From Alcaligenes faecalis (GTDB taxonomy: Bacteria; Pseudomonadota; Gammaproteobacteria; Burkholderiales; Burkholderiaceae_B): a stretch of 64,000 bases of DNA. The notes under the pieces were generated by a model. The model was not told where the DNA came from. It ran no database searches and saw nothing but the letters and a program-made list of their open reading frames with translations. The DNA lies in contig NZ_CP031747.1 in assembly GCF_005311025.1 (NCBI RefSeq), positions 3,449,634 through 3,513,633 of the forward strand, written 5' to 3'. Positions 46,013 through 55,775 of this stretch are shown in pieces. Position numbers and translations under genes: made by a program. Within the stretch, counting starts at the first letter, position 1, and every line of letters begins with the position of its first letter.

Positions 46013-49000
46013 ATGAACGCCCCACTCAACAAACCTTACAAGGCCATGTTGGAATCCGTGTCCCTGGATGACAAATACACTGTCACCAAGGGCCGCGCCT
46101 ATATGAGCGGCACCCAAGCCCTGGTGCGCTTGCCCATGCTGCAGAAAGAACGGGACCGGCGCGCCGGTCTGAATACAGCAGGCTTCATCTCTGGCTACCG
46201 GGGCTCCCCATTAGGGAGCGTAGACCAGGCTCTGTGGCAAGCCAGCAAACACCTGAAAGAACACGACATCGTGTTCAAACCCGGTCTGAACGAAGATCTG
46301 GCCGCTACCGCCGTCTGGGGTAGCCAGCAAACCAATCTGTACCCCAGTGCCCGTTTCGACGGCACCTTTGCCATGTGGTACGGCAAGGGCCCTGGCGTGG
46401 ACCGCTCCATGGACGTGTTCAAGCATGCCAACTCGGCCGGTAGCGCCCGCCACGGCGGTGTGCTGGTACTGGCAGGCGATGACCACGGTGCCAAATCCTC
46501 CACTGTTGCCCACCAGTCCGATCACGTTTTCGCCGCCGCCGGTATTCCCGTGCTCTACCCGGCCAACGTGCAGGAATACCTGGACTTTGGCCAGCACGGC
46601 TGGGCCATGAGCCGCTTCTCCGGCCTGTGGGTAGCCTTGAAATGCGTCACTGAAGTGGTGGAGTCAAACGCCTCAGTTGATCTGGACCCGGACAGCCTGA
46701 ACATTGTCCTGCCCGAGATCGAGGACATGCCCGCCGATGGTCTGAACATCCGCTGGCCAGACCCGCCACTGGCGCAAGAAGCCCGCATGATGAACCACAA
46801 GTGGTACGCCGCTCTGGCTTATGTGCGCGCCAACAAATTGAACCGCGTCGAGATTGATTCGCCCGAAGCCCGCTTTGGCATCATGACGGCGGGTAAAGCC
46901 TATCTGGATACCCGTCAGGCACTGGCCGATCTGGGCCTGTCCGACGAGCTATGCGCCGAGCTAGGTATCCGACTATTTAAAGTGGGCTGTATTTGGCCCC
47001 TGGACGGGCAAGACGCCCGCCAGTTCGCAACCGGCCTGTCCGAAATTCTGGTGGTGGAAGAAAAACGCCAGATTCTGGAATATGCACTTAAAGAAGAGCT
47101 GTACAACTGGCGCGATGACGTACGTCCCAAGGTCTACGGCAAGTTTGACGAGACCGAACACGGTGGCGGCGAATGGTCCAGCTTGCGCTCGCCCTGGCTA
47201 CTCCCTCCTCAAGGTGAACTGTCTCCTGCGATTATTGCGCGCGCCATTGCCCGCCGCTTGTGCACCATGGACATTTCCGAGGAGCTGCAAGCCCGCATCC
47301 AGGCCCGTCTGGCCATTCTGGATGCCAAGGACCGCGAAGCCCGTATGCCGCGCGTCAGCGTAGAGCGCAAGCCCTGGTTCTGTTCGGGCTGTCCGCACAA
47401 TACCTCCACTCGCGTGCCCGAAGGCTCGCGCGCCATGGCCGGGATTGGCTGTCACTACATGACGGTCTGGATGGATCGCAGCACCTCCACCTTCAGTCAT
47501 ATGGGCGGCGAAGGCGTCGCCTGGATTGGCCAACAACCCTTTACCGATGAAAAACACGTCTTCGCCAACCTGGGCGATGGCACGTATTTCCATTCGGGAA
47601 TTTTGGCGATCCGAGCCTCGATCGCAGCCAACTCCAATATCACCTACAAGATTCTGTATAACGATGCCGTCGCCATGACAGGCGGCCAGCCCGTAGACGG
47701 GATATTGAAAGTCACCGACGTCATTGCCCAGGTCCATGCCGAGGGCGCTCGCAAGATTGTGGTGGTCACCGACGAGCCCGAGAAATTCAAGGGCGTTACC
47801 CTGGCTGGCAACCCGCCTGTGTATCACCGTGATGAGCTGGACCGCGTACAGCGCGAGCTGCGCGAAGTGCCCGGCACCACCATCCTGGTCTACGACCAGA
47901 CCTGCGCCACGGAAAAACGCCGTCGCCGCAAGAAAGGGACTTACCCGGACCCTGCCCTGCGCGCCTTCATCAACGACACGGTCTGTGAAGGCTGCGGGGA
48001 CTGCTCGGTCAAATCCAACTGCTTGTCCGTTGAGCCTCTGGACACCCCTATGGGCTCCAAGCGCCGCATCAACCAGTCCTCCTGTAATAAGGACTTCTCC
48101 TGCGTTAACGGTTTCTGCCCCAGCTTTGTCACGCTGAAAGGGGCGCAGGTACGCAAGCCGGAAGCTCAGGGCCGTTCGCTGGAGTCCTTCAATCTGGCCG
48201 ACCTGCCTTTGCCCAAACTGCCGGATCTGGACAAGACCTACGGTATTTTGATCGCCGGTATTGGCGGCACAGGTGTCGTGACGGTAGGCGGCCTGCTGGG
48301 TATGGCTGCTCATATCGAGCAAAAAGGGGTCAGCGTTCTGGATATGGCCGGTTTGGCCCAGAAAGGTGGTGCGGTGCTAAGCCACGTGCAAATCGCACGC
48401 CAGCCCGATCTGCTCCATGCCACCCGCGTCCCAACGGGCGAGGCCTCCTTGCTGATTGGCAGTGATGCTCTGGTCAGCGCCTCCACGGATGTCCTGAGCC
48501 GTGTCAGCCGCGATCGCACCCACACCATTATCAACACCGCAGCCAGCCCGACTTCGGACCTGATCGGCAATGCGCACTGGAAATTCCCGCTGCAAACCGC
48601 CTGCACGGATATCGAAAATGCCGTAGGCAAGGAAATCCGCTATCTGGACGCCAATGCCCTGGCCGTACACGTTATGGGCGATGCGCTCTATGCCAACCCC
48701 ATCTTGCTGGGCTATGCCTTCCAGCGCGGCTGGATTCCGCTGCATATGGACAGCTTGCTGCGCGCTATCGAACTGAACGGCGTCGCTGTCAAAGCCAACC
48801 GTGAAGCCTTCCAGTGGGGGCGTCTGGCGGCTGAAAAGGGTATCGAAGCCTTGATGGAAGGTGCGACACCCAAAGCCCGTGAAGTCACTTTCCCTGAAAG
48901 TGTGCAGTCCCTGATCAAGCGCATGGAAGAACACCTGACTGCGTATCAGAATCCGGCCTGGGCCAAGCGCTACCGCGACGCCATCAACAAGGTCATGGAA

Positions 49001-49570
49001 CGCGAATCGCGCCTGAATCAGGACAAGGCTCTACCCCTGACTCGTATCGCCGCCACGCAGCTGGCCAAGCTGATGAGCTACAAGGACGAGTACGAAGTGG
49101 CCCGCCTGTACACCGACCCGGTCTTCCTGGACAAGCTGCGTGCCCAGTTTGCGGGTGAGCCTGGCAAGGACTACCAGATTGAGTACCATCTGGCCCCGCC
49201 CTTGCTCGGTCGCAAGAACAGCCAGGGTCAGCCAGTCAAGAGCAAGTTTGGCCCTTCGACCCGCAGCTTGTTCAAGATTCTGGCCCGTCTGCGTGGTTTG
49301 CGTGGTGGTGCGCTGGATATCTTTGGCTACACCCAGGAACGCCGTCAGGAACGTCAGAACATTGAGGACTATCTGGCCGACCTGAATGAAGTCAGCGCCC
49401 ACCTGGATGCGGACAATATGGAAGTGGCCCAGCGCTGGTTGAACTACCCGGATCTGATCCGTGGCTACGGTCATGTCAAAGATGCGGGCCACGTCAAAGC
49501 CTACGCCCAGCGTGAACAGCAACGCAGCCAGTTCCGTTCTCGTACCGAACCCAGCCAACGCGTTGCCTAA
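46013..49570 (+). CDS. Indolepyruvate ferredoxin oxidoreductase (fused alpha/beta type)
   Basis: An 1185-residue enzyme of the 2-oxoacid:acceptor oxidoreductase family in which the ThDP-binding, ferredoxin-like and gamma-type domains are fused. It converts aryl-pyruvates from Phe/Tyr/Trp transamination to aryl-acetyl-CoA. Visible are the N-terminal G-F-I-S-G-Y-R-G-S-P-L-G, ThDP region G-I-G-C-H-Y-M ... G-G-E-G-V-A-W-I-G and N-L-G-D-G-T-Y-F-H-S-G, the FeS segment V-C-E-G-C-G-D-C-S-V-K-S-N-C, and the C-terminal G-I-G-G-T-G-V-V-T-V-G-G-L-L-G. It has a GGAGA box and its own terminator region. Such oxygen-tolerant fused forms occur in many Burkholderiales. Confidence 0.92.
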   Translation: MNAPLNKPYKAMLESVSLDDKYTVTKGRAYMSGTQALVRLPMLQKERDRRAGLNTAGFISGYRGSPLGSVDQALWQASKHLKEHDIVFKPGLNEDLAATAVWGSQQTNLYPSARFDGTFAMWYGKGPGVDRSMDVFKHANSAGSARHGGVLVLAGDDHGAKSSTVAHQSDHVFAAAGIPVLYPANVQEYLDFGQHGWAMSRFSGLWVALKCVTEVVESNASVDLDPDSLNIVLPEIEDMPADGLNIRWPDPPLAQEARMMNHKWYAALAYVRANKLNRVEIDSPEARFGIMTAGKAYLDTRQALADLGLSDELCAELGIRLFKVGCIWPLDGQDARQFATGLSEILVVEEKRQILEYALKEELYNWRDDVRPKVYGKFDETEHGGGEWSSLRSPWLLPPQGELSPAIIARAIARRLCTMDISEELQARIQARLAILDAKDREARMPRVSVERKPWFCSGCPHNTSTRVPEGSRAMAGIGCHYMTVWMDRSTSTFSHMGGEGVAWIGQQPFTDEKHVFANLGDGTYFHSGILAIRASIAANSNITYKILYNDAVAMTGGQPVDGILKVTDVIAQVHAEGARKIVVVTDEPEKFKGVTLAGNPPVYHRDELDRVQRELREVPGTTILVYDQTCATEKRRRRKKGTYPDPALRAFINDTVCEGCGDCSVKSNCLSVEPLDTPMGSKRRINQSSCNKDFSCVNGFCPSFVTLKGAQVRKPEAQGRSLESFNLADLPLPKLPDLDKTYGILIAGIGGTGVVTVGGLLGMAAHIEQKGVSVLDMAGLAQKGGAVLSHVQIARQPDLLHATRVPTGEASLLIGSDALVSASTDVLSRVSRDRTHTIINTAASPTSDLIGNAHWKFPLQTACTDIENAVGKEIRYLDANALAVHVMGDALYANPILLGYAFQRGWIPLHMDSLLRAIELNGVAVKANREAFQWGRLAAEKGIEALMEGATPKAREVTFPESVQSLIKRMEEHLTAYQNPAWAKRYRDAINKVMERESRLNQDKALPLTRIAATQLAKLMSYKDEYEVARLYTDPVFLDKLRAQFAGEPGKDYQIEYHLAPPLLGRKNSQGQPVKSKFGPSTRSLFKILARLRGLRGGALDIFGYTQERRQERQNIEDYLADLNEVSAHLDADNMEVAQRWLNYPDLIRGYGHVKDAGHVKAYAQREQQRSQFRSRTEPSQRVA

Positions 49571-49577
49571 ACCTATC

Positions 49578-49660
49578 GCCAGCCCTGGTAACACAGGGCT
49601 GGCTCCCCTTAACTCCTCCTTAGCGGCAGGCTGTCTTTCAAAGCGGCCTGCTTTTTTTTC
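49578..49660 (+). terminator. Hairpins ending the indolepyruvate oxidoreductase transcript
   Basis: A perfect 10-bp stem GCCAGCCCTG/CAGGGCTGGC (49578-49587, 49594-49603) is followed by a weaker GCAGG/CCTGC stem (49626-49630, 49647-49651) with eight T at 49652-49659. Confidence 0.75.
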
Positions 49661-49811
49661 GTCTTTAAACCCCGAACCGGCATGCGGCCACACTTCCCCG
49701 AGAAGCCCAAGCGTTTAGCAAGATAGTTTGCTCATTAAACTGACATACAATCGTGCAATTCGATGCCAGTGCCACCGTCCGTGGCAATTAGGTCGACCAG
49801 GACCACATTTT

Positions 49812-51701
49812 ATGCGCCATCTTGTTTACGTTTTTGTTCCTTCAGCCCTGATTTTGCTGACCGCTTTCAGGCTGGCTTTTGCCTTGTGGCAATGGCCGCG
49901 TGTGCGTCAGGCCGGAGGTCTGCTGCCCATCCTGATTGGCGGCTTGCGTATCGACGCCCTGATGATCGCCGCGCTCAGCGCCCCCGTGGTCTTGCTGGCC
50001 CCCTGGCTAGGACACTATCCCGTCATGACGACCATAGCCGCCATCTGGTTTACCTTCGCCTGGTTCCTGCTGACCTTGCTGGAAGTTTCCACGCCCCAAT
50101 TCATTATTGAATACGACACTCGCCCCAATCGGCTGTATGTGGACTATCTGAAGCACCCTCAAGAAGTAGTGGGCATGCTCTGGAAAGGCTACAAGCTGAT
50201 GATAGGCATCGCCCTGATTGGTCTGGGGCTGATTGTGTACTCGGGCTGGTCTATTTTTGGTCACGTGTCTGCCGACCCCGTGATGAGCTGGTGGCTGCGT
50301 CCTATCTGGATGCTGATTGCTGCGGCCCTGTGCATCCTGGCAATTCGGGGCACCTTGGCCCACCGCCCCATCAATCCTTCTTCGGTCGCCTGGAGCAGCG
50401 ACAGCATGCTCAACACGCTGCCCTTGAACTCGCTGTATAACGTGGCCTACGCCATCTACAGCATGAAAAACGAGCGCTCGGCTGAGGATATTTACGGTGG
50501 CCTGGACGTCGCAGAAATGAACCAGATCGTGCGCGATGCGGCTGCCTTGCCGGCTGGCCCTGACACACTCCCCACCCTGCATCGTCAGACGCCAGTGCAA
50601 AAACGTGAGCGCAAACCCAATCTGGTCCTGATCGTGGAGGAGAGCCTGGGGGCGCAATATGTCAGCAATCTGGGCGGCGCCAATCTAACCCCCGAACTGG
50701 ACAAACTGGCCCAAACGGGCTGGAACTTTCGCCGCGCCTACGCTACCGGCACGCGTTCGGTACGGGGTCTGGAAGCGGTTTCTGCCGGTTTCCCCCCAAC
50801 CGTGGCAGACGCTGTACTGCGCCTGCCCGGCTCGCAAACCCGCTTTTTCACCCTGGCCCAATTGCTCAAGGAACAAGGTTACCGCTCACGCTTTATCTAT
50901 GGCGGCGAAGCCCACTTTGACAATATGAAGAGCTTTTTCCTGGGCAATGGCTTTGATGAGCTGCATGAGCAATCCAGCTTTGAGTCCCCCGAGTTCGTCG
51001 GCACCTGGGGCGCCAGCGACCAGGATATGTTCAACAAGCTGCACCAGTTGCTAAGCCAGGACAAGGAGCAACCCACCCTGACACTGGCCTTCTCCGTCAG
51101 CAACCACTCGCCTTGGGAATACCCGGCTGGCCGTATTCAGGTGGAAGGCGATCCCGCCACGGTAGAGAACACGGTACGTTACGCCGACTGGGCCATTGGG
51201 GACTTCTTCAAGAAAGCGCGTGAATCCGACTATTGGGACAACACAGTATTCTTGATCGTGGCCGACCATGACTCGCGCGTGGGCGGTGCCAATCTGGTGC
51301 CTGTGCGTCACTTCCATATTCCTGCCCTGATTCTGGGCGCAGGCGTTCCCAGTCGTCAGGACGAACGCATCATGAGCCAGATTGACCTGGCCCCCACCCT
51401 GCTATCCCTGATGGGCATTGAAAGCGAGCACCCCATGATCGGGCGCGACCTGACCCAGCAGGACAGCGACCGGGCCATGATGCAGTACTTCGAGAACTAT
51501 GGCTATTTGAAAGGCGACATCCTGACCGTGCTGATGCCACACCTGCCGCCTTGTCAGTATCGCTATACCGCGCCGGACAAGTACGAGCAGCTGGACCAGA
51601 TAGACGAAGGGCTGGCCAAGGAAGCCCTTGCCCACGTGCTCTGGCCTAGCTGGGCGTATCACGAACAGGCTTACACCCTGCCCCACCTGCAAAAACGCTA
51701 A
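49812..51701 (+). CDS. LTA-synthase-like membrane sulfatase/phosphotransferase
   Basis: A 629-residue protein with five N-terminal membrane helices (about 1-185) and a C-terminal sulfatase-fold periplasmic domain. The metal/nucleophile region is N-L-V-L-I-V-E-E-S-L-G-A (Glu ligand) and Y-A-T-G-T-R-S-V-R-G-L-E-A-V (Thr nucleophile), with N-H-S-P-W-E-Y and V-A-D-H-D-S-R as further metal ligands. Gram-negative relatives add phosphoglycerol or phosphoethanolamine to glycans or lipids. The ATG at 49812 has an AGGA box; the longer open frame from a TTG is not supported. Exact substrate unknown. Confidence 0.87.
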   Translation: MRHLVYVFVPSALILLTAFRLAFALWQWPRVRQAGGLLPILIGGLRIDALMIAALSAPVVLLAPWLGHYPVMTTIAAIWFTFAWFLLTLLEVSTPQFIIEYDTRPNRLYVDYLKHPQEVVGMLWKGYKLMIGIALIGLGLIVYSGWSIFGHVSADPVMSWWLRPIWMLIAAALCILAIRGTLAHRPINPSSVAWSSDSMLNTLPLNSLYNVAYAIYSMKNERSAEDIYGGLDVAEMNQIVRDAAALPAGPDTLPTLHRQTPVQKRERKPNLVLIVEESLGAQYVSNLGGANLTPELDKLAQTGWNFRRAYATGTRSVRGLEAVSAGFPPTVADAVLRLPGSQTRFFTLAQLLKEQGYRSRFIYGGEAHFDNMKSFFLGNGFDELHEQSSFESPEFVGTWGASDQDMFNKLHQLLSQDKEQPTLTLAFSVSNHSPWEYPAGRIQVEGDPATVENTVRYADWAIGDFFKKARESDYWDNTVFLIVADHDSRVGGANLVPVRHFHIPALILGAGVPSRQDERIMSQIDLAPTLLSLMGIESEHPMIGRDLTQQDSDRAMMQYFENYGYLKGDILTVLMPHLPPCQYRYTAPDKYEQLDQIDEGLAKEALAHVLWPSWAYHEQAYTLPHLQKR

Positions 51702-51760
51702 AACCGAGGGCTCAGGGCTTGACGAAGTCCTGAATTCGCTCTATTATGCTTGTCTTTAGT

Positions 51761-51837
<77 letters not shown>

Positions 51838-51847
51838 TTAAAGAATT

Positions 51848-51888
51848 AAAGGCTTAGTTCATTGCACAGTGAACTAAGCCTTTTTCTT
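51848..51888 (+). terminator. Rho-independent terminator after the first tRNA-Pro
   Basis: Fourteen-bp stem AAAGGCTTAGTTCA (51848-51861) / complement (51870-51883), 8-base loop, T-run. Confidence 0.88.
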
Positions 51889-51956
51889 TGCCTGCTCCCA
51901 GGGCATCGCCTTATTTGCGTTATGCTCTGACGACCTACCCTGATCAGGAATCGGAA

Positions 51957-52217
51957 ATGAGCAATTCAAAAATTCTAGGTCTGAGCAGCCTGGCCTTACT
52001 GCTGTGCCTCCTGACCGTCCCTACCCTGTTTCTGCTGCTGCCAGTCTTTCTGTTCCCCCTGATCGCCTGCCTGATCGGCCTCTATGTTTACAAGCGTGGC
52101 CTGCGCGGACAAACTCGCAGTCTGGCTATTCGGCTTTTTGCCTTGCTGCCCTTCCCCGTAGCGGTGTTCACCTTTATTTTCTGCATGCAATGGATTTCGC
52201 AGGGCTATCGGGCCTGA
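51957..52217 (+). CDS. Small two-helix membrane protein of unknown function
   Basis: An 86-residue protein. After a short polar N-terminus come one long or two close hydrophobic helices (about 7-42) and a second at 62-80, joined by a basic loop (Y-K-R-G-L-R-G-Q-T-R). ATG at 51957 preceded by CAGGAATCGG. It stands alone between tRNA-Pro and the convergent DUF421 gene. No family was recognised. Confidence 0.6.
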   Translation: MSNSKILGLSSLALLLCLLTVPTLFLLLPVFLFPLIACLIGLYVYKRGLRGQTRSLAIRLFALLPFPVAVFTFIFCMQWISQGYRA

Positions 52218-52251
52218 GCCTTCAGCCCTGCCTGTTCCCGACCCGTTCACA

Positions 52252-52746
52252 CTACACGGATGTGTCCTTCAAAAAGCTGAGTTTGCCATTAGGCTCAATA
52301 TAAGCCGCCGCTACCTCTTCCAGCGACTGGATTCCGGCCAAACGCATTTCACTCAGGATTTCATCGCGGGTCACAAACTCCCGACGCATATTGCGCCACT
52401 GCAATTGCCCGTCCCTGACCACACACACTTTGCGCGGAGTGGCCAGTGCATTGAGCGCCGGGAATCGGTACATCAGCCAATCGACTATGTACCCCCAGGC
52501 CACAATGGTTGCGGCCACCAGCAGACCATCCGTCAAGGAATTGCTGCCGCCTGACATCGCATTACCACTGGCATCGGCAATCAGCAAAAGAATCAACAGG
52601 TCCGCAACGCCCAGCGATCCCAGTTCACGTCGTCCTGCCAGCCGCAGCAGGACGAACAGAACAAAGTACACCACTGTGCCTCGCAGCACGGACTCCAACA
52701 CAGGTATTTCCAGTGCGAAGACCGTGCTCCAATCAGGTGTCAGCAT
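52252..52746 (-). CDS. DUF421 (YetF-like) membrane protein
   Basis: A 164-residue protein with three N-terminal membrane helices and a C-terminal soluble DUF421 domain. The family signature is L-L-R-L-A-G-R-R-E-L-G-S-L-G-V-A-D-L-L-I-L-L-L-I-A-D-A-S-G-N-A-M, followed by R-R-E-F-V-T-R-D-E-I-L-S-E-M-R-L-A-G-I. Function is unknown in general; some relatives are linked to spore or stress envelopes. It is downstream of the cytochrome c gene on the same strand with a 19-base gap. Confidence 0.88.
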   Translation of the reverse strand: MLTPDWSTVFALEIPVLESVLRGTVVYFVLFVLLRLAGRRELGSLGVADLLILLLIADASGNAMSGGSNSLTDGLLVAATIVAWGYIVDWLMYRFPALNALATPRKVCVVRDGQLQWRNMRREFVTRDEILSEMRLAGIQSLEEVAAAYIEPNGKLSFLKDTSV

Positions 52747-52765
52747 GACGACAAGCAGCCTTTGA

Positions 52766-53182
52766 TCAGTTCAGATCAAAGTACTGGTGGTCCTTGGGAC
52801 GCTGGCCTGCCACATCCTTGGCCGTGATCTTGTCAGTGAACTCATTGCCCAGGTGAGAGCGCACATAGTTGACGACTTCGGCTATTTGCTCGTCATTTAG
52901 AACGCCACCAAAACCGGGCATGCCCTTATTGCCCTGGTTCACCATGAACACCACATAAGCAGGCGCCCCCAGTTTCGGATTCTTGGACAGGGACGGATAC
53001 ATGCCCGCCCCTTGAGCGCCCTTGCCATCGATCATGTGGCAAGACGCACAGACCTGCTCATAAATTTCCTGGCCGGTTTTCTGGGTAAAGACCACCGTAT
53101 CACCCCCTACCACCGCCGTATCCGCATGGCTGATGGTCAACAGTCCCGAGGCCAGAAAAACCGCTAGAGATCGCATCATCAT
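52766..53182 (-). CDS. Periplasmic class I cytochrome c, partner of the amine oxidase
   Basis: A 138-residue precursor: signal peptide about 1-20 (SGLLTISHA), heme motif C-A-S-C-H (Cys45, Cys48, His49) and distal Met88 in K-G-M-P-G-F-G-G. It begins 2 bases after the stop of the FAD amine oxidase with an AGGAG box inside that gene. This tight coupling suggests it accepts electrons from the flavoenzyme, as CycN does from NicA2 of Pseudomonas putida S16. Partnering is inferred from position only. Confidence 0.9.
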   Translation of the reverse strand: MMMRSLAVFLASGLLTISHADTAVVGGDTVVFTQKTGQEIYEQVCASCHMIDGKGAQGAGMYPSLSKNPKLGAPAYVVFMVNQGNKGMPGFGGVLNDEQIAEVVNYVRSHLGNEFTDKITAKDVAGQRPKDHQYFDLN

Positions 53183-53184
53183 GA

Positions 53185-54807
53185 CTAGGCTCCTTTGGAA
53201 TCGGCTTGTTGATTACCCACAATATGGCTATGCAGGCGGGAAATCGCGTTCAGGGACGACAGGATCGCGCCTTCCTGCCAGGCGTTGACGTAAGAAGCGT
53301 GCTCACCCGCCAAAACCAGTCGACCATCAATCTGGCACAGGTTCTCGTAGTGCGCGGCCCGTGTCTGGTCCGTCCACATGCCATAGCAGCCCAATGTCCA
53401 GGGAACGCGGTGCCAGGCGACCGCCACCCCACTCTCGAACTCATCCTTATATTGAGGGTGGATTTGCGCACCATATTCCAGGGCCTTCTTGACCCGATCC
53501 TCGGGACTGAGCGACGACCATTCCACGGCGCTGGGACCGAACATATACCCCCCCAGCAATACGCCTTTGCCACCGGCCATCATGCCGCCACTGGGGTAAG
53601 AGATTTGTGTGATGGGCAGGTCGGTATAACTGATGCCGCCATAGATCGCGTCATCATCTTCCCAGAAGCGCCGTTTGAACTGCAGCCCGATCTTGACCGA
53701 GGGAGCGTAGGGCACAGCGTCAATGGCAGCGTGCATTTCCTTGCTGGCATCCAGATCTATCTGGCTCAGAATCGACAAGGGAATGGTGCATACGCACCAG
53801 TCTGCTGTTTCAGTGTGCTCGCTACCCTTGCTTTGATCCTTGTAGCTAACCGTCACCTTGCCATCACTCTGCTTGATCGCAGTGACCTTGGCATTAAAGG
53901 TAAACAGTCCCTCCAGCTCCTTGCCAAAAGCAGCGCCGATCTGGTCCATCCCACCCACCGGCTGAAACATGGTCTGCTGAAACTCGTACAGATCATGAAT
54001 GCCCATATTGTGCCAAACACTGGAGCGCACAATATCGGCCAGTTTCAAAGGCTCGGAAAACTCGGGTTGTGCATTCAGACCACCTCCCGGATCACGCTCA
54101 AAACCGCGTACCTCGGAACTGGCATGGCCTTTCACATAAGCCATGTTCTTGTCCAAGGCCCCCCAGCTGCGCAAGGCTTCCAGCAGCTTTTCCTGATCCT
54201 CCTTGGACAAGGGTGCATCCAGAGACTGAGTATTAATGGCTTTGGACAAGAGCTCGGAGACCTGCCCCTGAAAATCCGCGTGGATATGGCGAAACCGCTG
54301 AGGCTTGCCACCAAAATGCTCTTTGCTATGCAGATAGGCGTTGTAGTTGTACTGGATAAACGGTTCCAGCCTGACTTTCAGCCGCTTGCAATAATCCAGC
54401 AAGGCCCGGTGATGGAAAGGAATCCGCCACGGGCCGGGGTTGATGTATTGATCCTTATCGAACTTGACATCCTGCTTGGCACCCCCCAGCTCGGTATAGC
54501 TGTCCCCGCCATGCAAGGACCAGTTGCGCCCCCCCACTTTTTCCCGAAACTCCAGGATTTTGACTTTGTACCCTGCGTTGCGCAGCTCCAAAGCGGCCAC
54601 CATGCCAGCCAGACCCGCCCCCAGGATCACCACAGAGGTCCCTGGCTTGGGCTTGCCTTCCAGGCGAATCGGGCCATCGTAACTGCCCTCCGCCGCATGG
54701 CCCAGACGCATCATGGCCTGATACATGGCCGCGCCACCTGCGGCATACCCGACCATCGTCAGGAAATGTCGCCGTGTCAGTATTCCACCCTGTGAAACTT
54801 GGCTCAT
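53185..54807 (-). CDS. FAD-dependent amine oxidase/dehydrogenase, exported
   Basis: A 540-residue flavoprotein of the monoamine oxidase family. The N-terminus has a twin-arginine-like signal (T-R-R-H-F-L-T-M-V-G, Arg12-Arg13, then a hydrophobic alanine/glycine stretch), so export of the folded enzyme is likely. The FAD-binding region has V-V-I-L-G-A-G-L-A-G (59-68), Glu87 at the end of strand 2 and V-G-G-R-N-W (91-96). The C-terminus has L-V-L-A-G-E-H-A-S-Y. The start at 54807 follows AAGGAGAAAGGACG. The amine substrate is unknown. Pairing with a cytochrome c suggests it works as a dehydrogenase rather than an H2O2-producing oxidase. Confidence 0.88.
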   Translation of the reverse strand: MSQVSQGGILTRRHFLTMVGYAAGGAAMYQAMMRLGHAAEGSYDGPIRLEGKPKPGTSVVILGAGLAGMVAALELRNAGYKVKILEFREKVGGRNWSLHGGDSYTELGGAKQDVKFDKDQYINPGPWRIPFHHRALLDYCKRLKVRLEPFIQYNYNAYLHSKEHFGGKPQRFRHIHADFQGQVSELLSKAINTQSLDAPLSKEDQEKLLEALRSWGALDKNMAYVKGHASSEVRGFERDPGGGLNAQPEFSEPLKLADIVRSSVWHNMGIHDLYEFQQTMFQPVGGMDQIGAAFGKELEGLFTFNAKVTAIKQSDGKVTVSYKDQSKGSEHTETADWCVCTIPLSILSQIDLDASKEMHAAIDAVPYAPSVKIGLQFKRRFWEDDDAIYGGISYTDLPITQISYPSGGMMAGGKGVLLGGYMFGPSAVEWSSLSPEDRVKKALEYGAQIHPQYKDEFESGVAVAWHRVPWTLGCYGMWTDQTRAAHYENLCQIDGRLVLAGEHASYVNAWQEGAILSSLNAISRLHSHIVGNQQADSKGA

Positions 54808-55093
54808 CGTCCTTTCTCCTTTTGGAAAAATGATGAGCAGCATTCGCCCCCAACTTCTTTGCCTGCCCCCGGTGCATGAATGCTACTCGTGTGGAAAAAA
54901 ACAAAGAACACAATGCCTTATGATCAGCTTGTCACTTAACTATAAGCACCTAAAATGTTTAAGCCCAACATAAGAAACACATCTTTACAGGGCTGAAAAT
55001 TAGCTGACTCCCGATAAATGCGTGCAAGCCCCTTTTTGATGTGGGCCTATGCTTGCCAAGTTCACCACGACGGGATATAATTTTTTTCTTAGT
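54808..55093. other. AT-richer spacer between the amine oxidase gene and the second tRNA-Pro
   Basis: About 286 bases without a gene. It should hold the promoter of the amine oxidase/cytochrome c operon on the reverse strand and that of tRNA-Pro on the forward strand. No operator was recognised. Confidence 0.4.
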
Positions 55094-55170
<77 letters not shown>

Positions 55171-55178
55171 AAAAATTC

Positions 55179-55215
55179 AAAGGCCTTGCAGAGCAATCTG
55201 CAAGGCCTTTTAGTT
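55179..55215 (+). terminator. Rho-independent terminator after the second tRNA-Pro
   Basis: Fourteen-bp stem AAAGGCCTTGCAGA (55179-55192) / complement (55197-55210), loop GCAA. Its sequence differs from the terminator of the first copy. Confidence 0.85.
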
Positions 55216-55240
55216 TTGCCAGTTCGGTTCACTGCGTCAT

Positions 55241-55678
55241 TTAACTTTGGCTGGCGCTCACACCCACCGAGTCGGGCAAACCAAAAATAGAATCAAATGC
55301 CCAGTTGTAGATAAAGGCGAAGATGGGAAAGAAAGCCAGCAACACCGCTTCCATCAAAAAAGCTTTCCACAAGCTGACATTCAGCCACCACGCAATCAGC
55401 GGGATCAGCAAAGACACCAGCACAATCTGAAAACCGGCCACGTGCAGCACCCGGTGCCAGAACGTACGCGCCTGAATCTGACGACGGCGCTCCCAGGCTT
55501 CAAACAGCATGTTGTAGAACAGGTTCACCGATACCGCGCAGGTGCTGATCATGAAAGACAGCATCCCGCTTTCCATGGCCCCTGCCCCACTCAAGTGCCC
55601 CAATACGGTTGCCGCTACCATCATGCCCAGCAACTCGAACATCCCTATGTAGACGACTCTTCTTTTCCATCCCTGCAC
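55241..55678 (-). CDS. PACE-family multidrug (chlorhexidine-type) efflux protein
   Basis: A 145-residue protein with four membrane helices in two BTP-type repeats. Family motifs: R-R-V-V-Y-I-G-M-F-E with Glu15 (the proton-coupled acidic residue of AceI), F-Y-N-M-L-F-E-A-W-E, R-V-L-H-V-A-G-F-Q and F-F-P-I-F-A-F-I-Y-N-W-A-F-D. Relatives export chlorhexidine and, physiologically, diamines such as cadaverine and putrescine. A LysR gene is divergently placed, as for AceI and its regulator AceR. Confidence 0.92.
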   Translation of the reverse strand: MQGWKRRVVYIGMFELLGMMVAATVLGHLSGAGAMESGMLSFMISTCAVSVNLFYNMLFEAWERRRQIQARTFWHRVLHVAGFQIVLVSLLIPLIAWWLNVSLWKAFLMEAVLLAFFPIFAFIYNWAFDSIFGLPDSVGVSASQS

Positions 55679-55775
55679 GATAAATATCCTTGATCAAAAG
55701 CTCAGAAAGCATGATTATCCGCAGTACAGCTTCTAGAAAAAGTCAGATTCCATCAGTTTTACTTATGGTTTAGCC

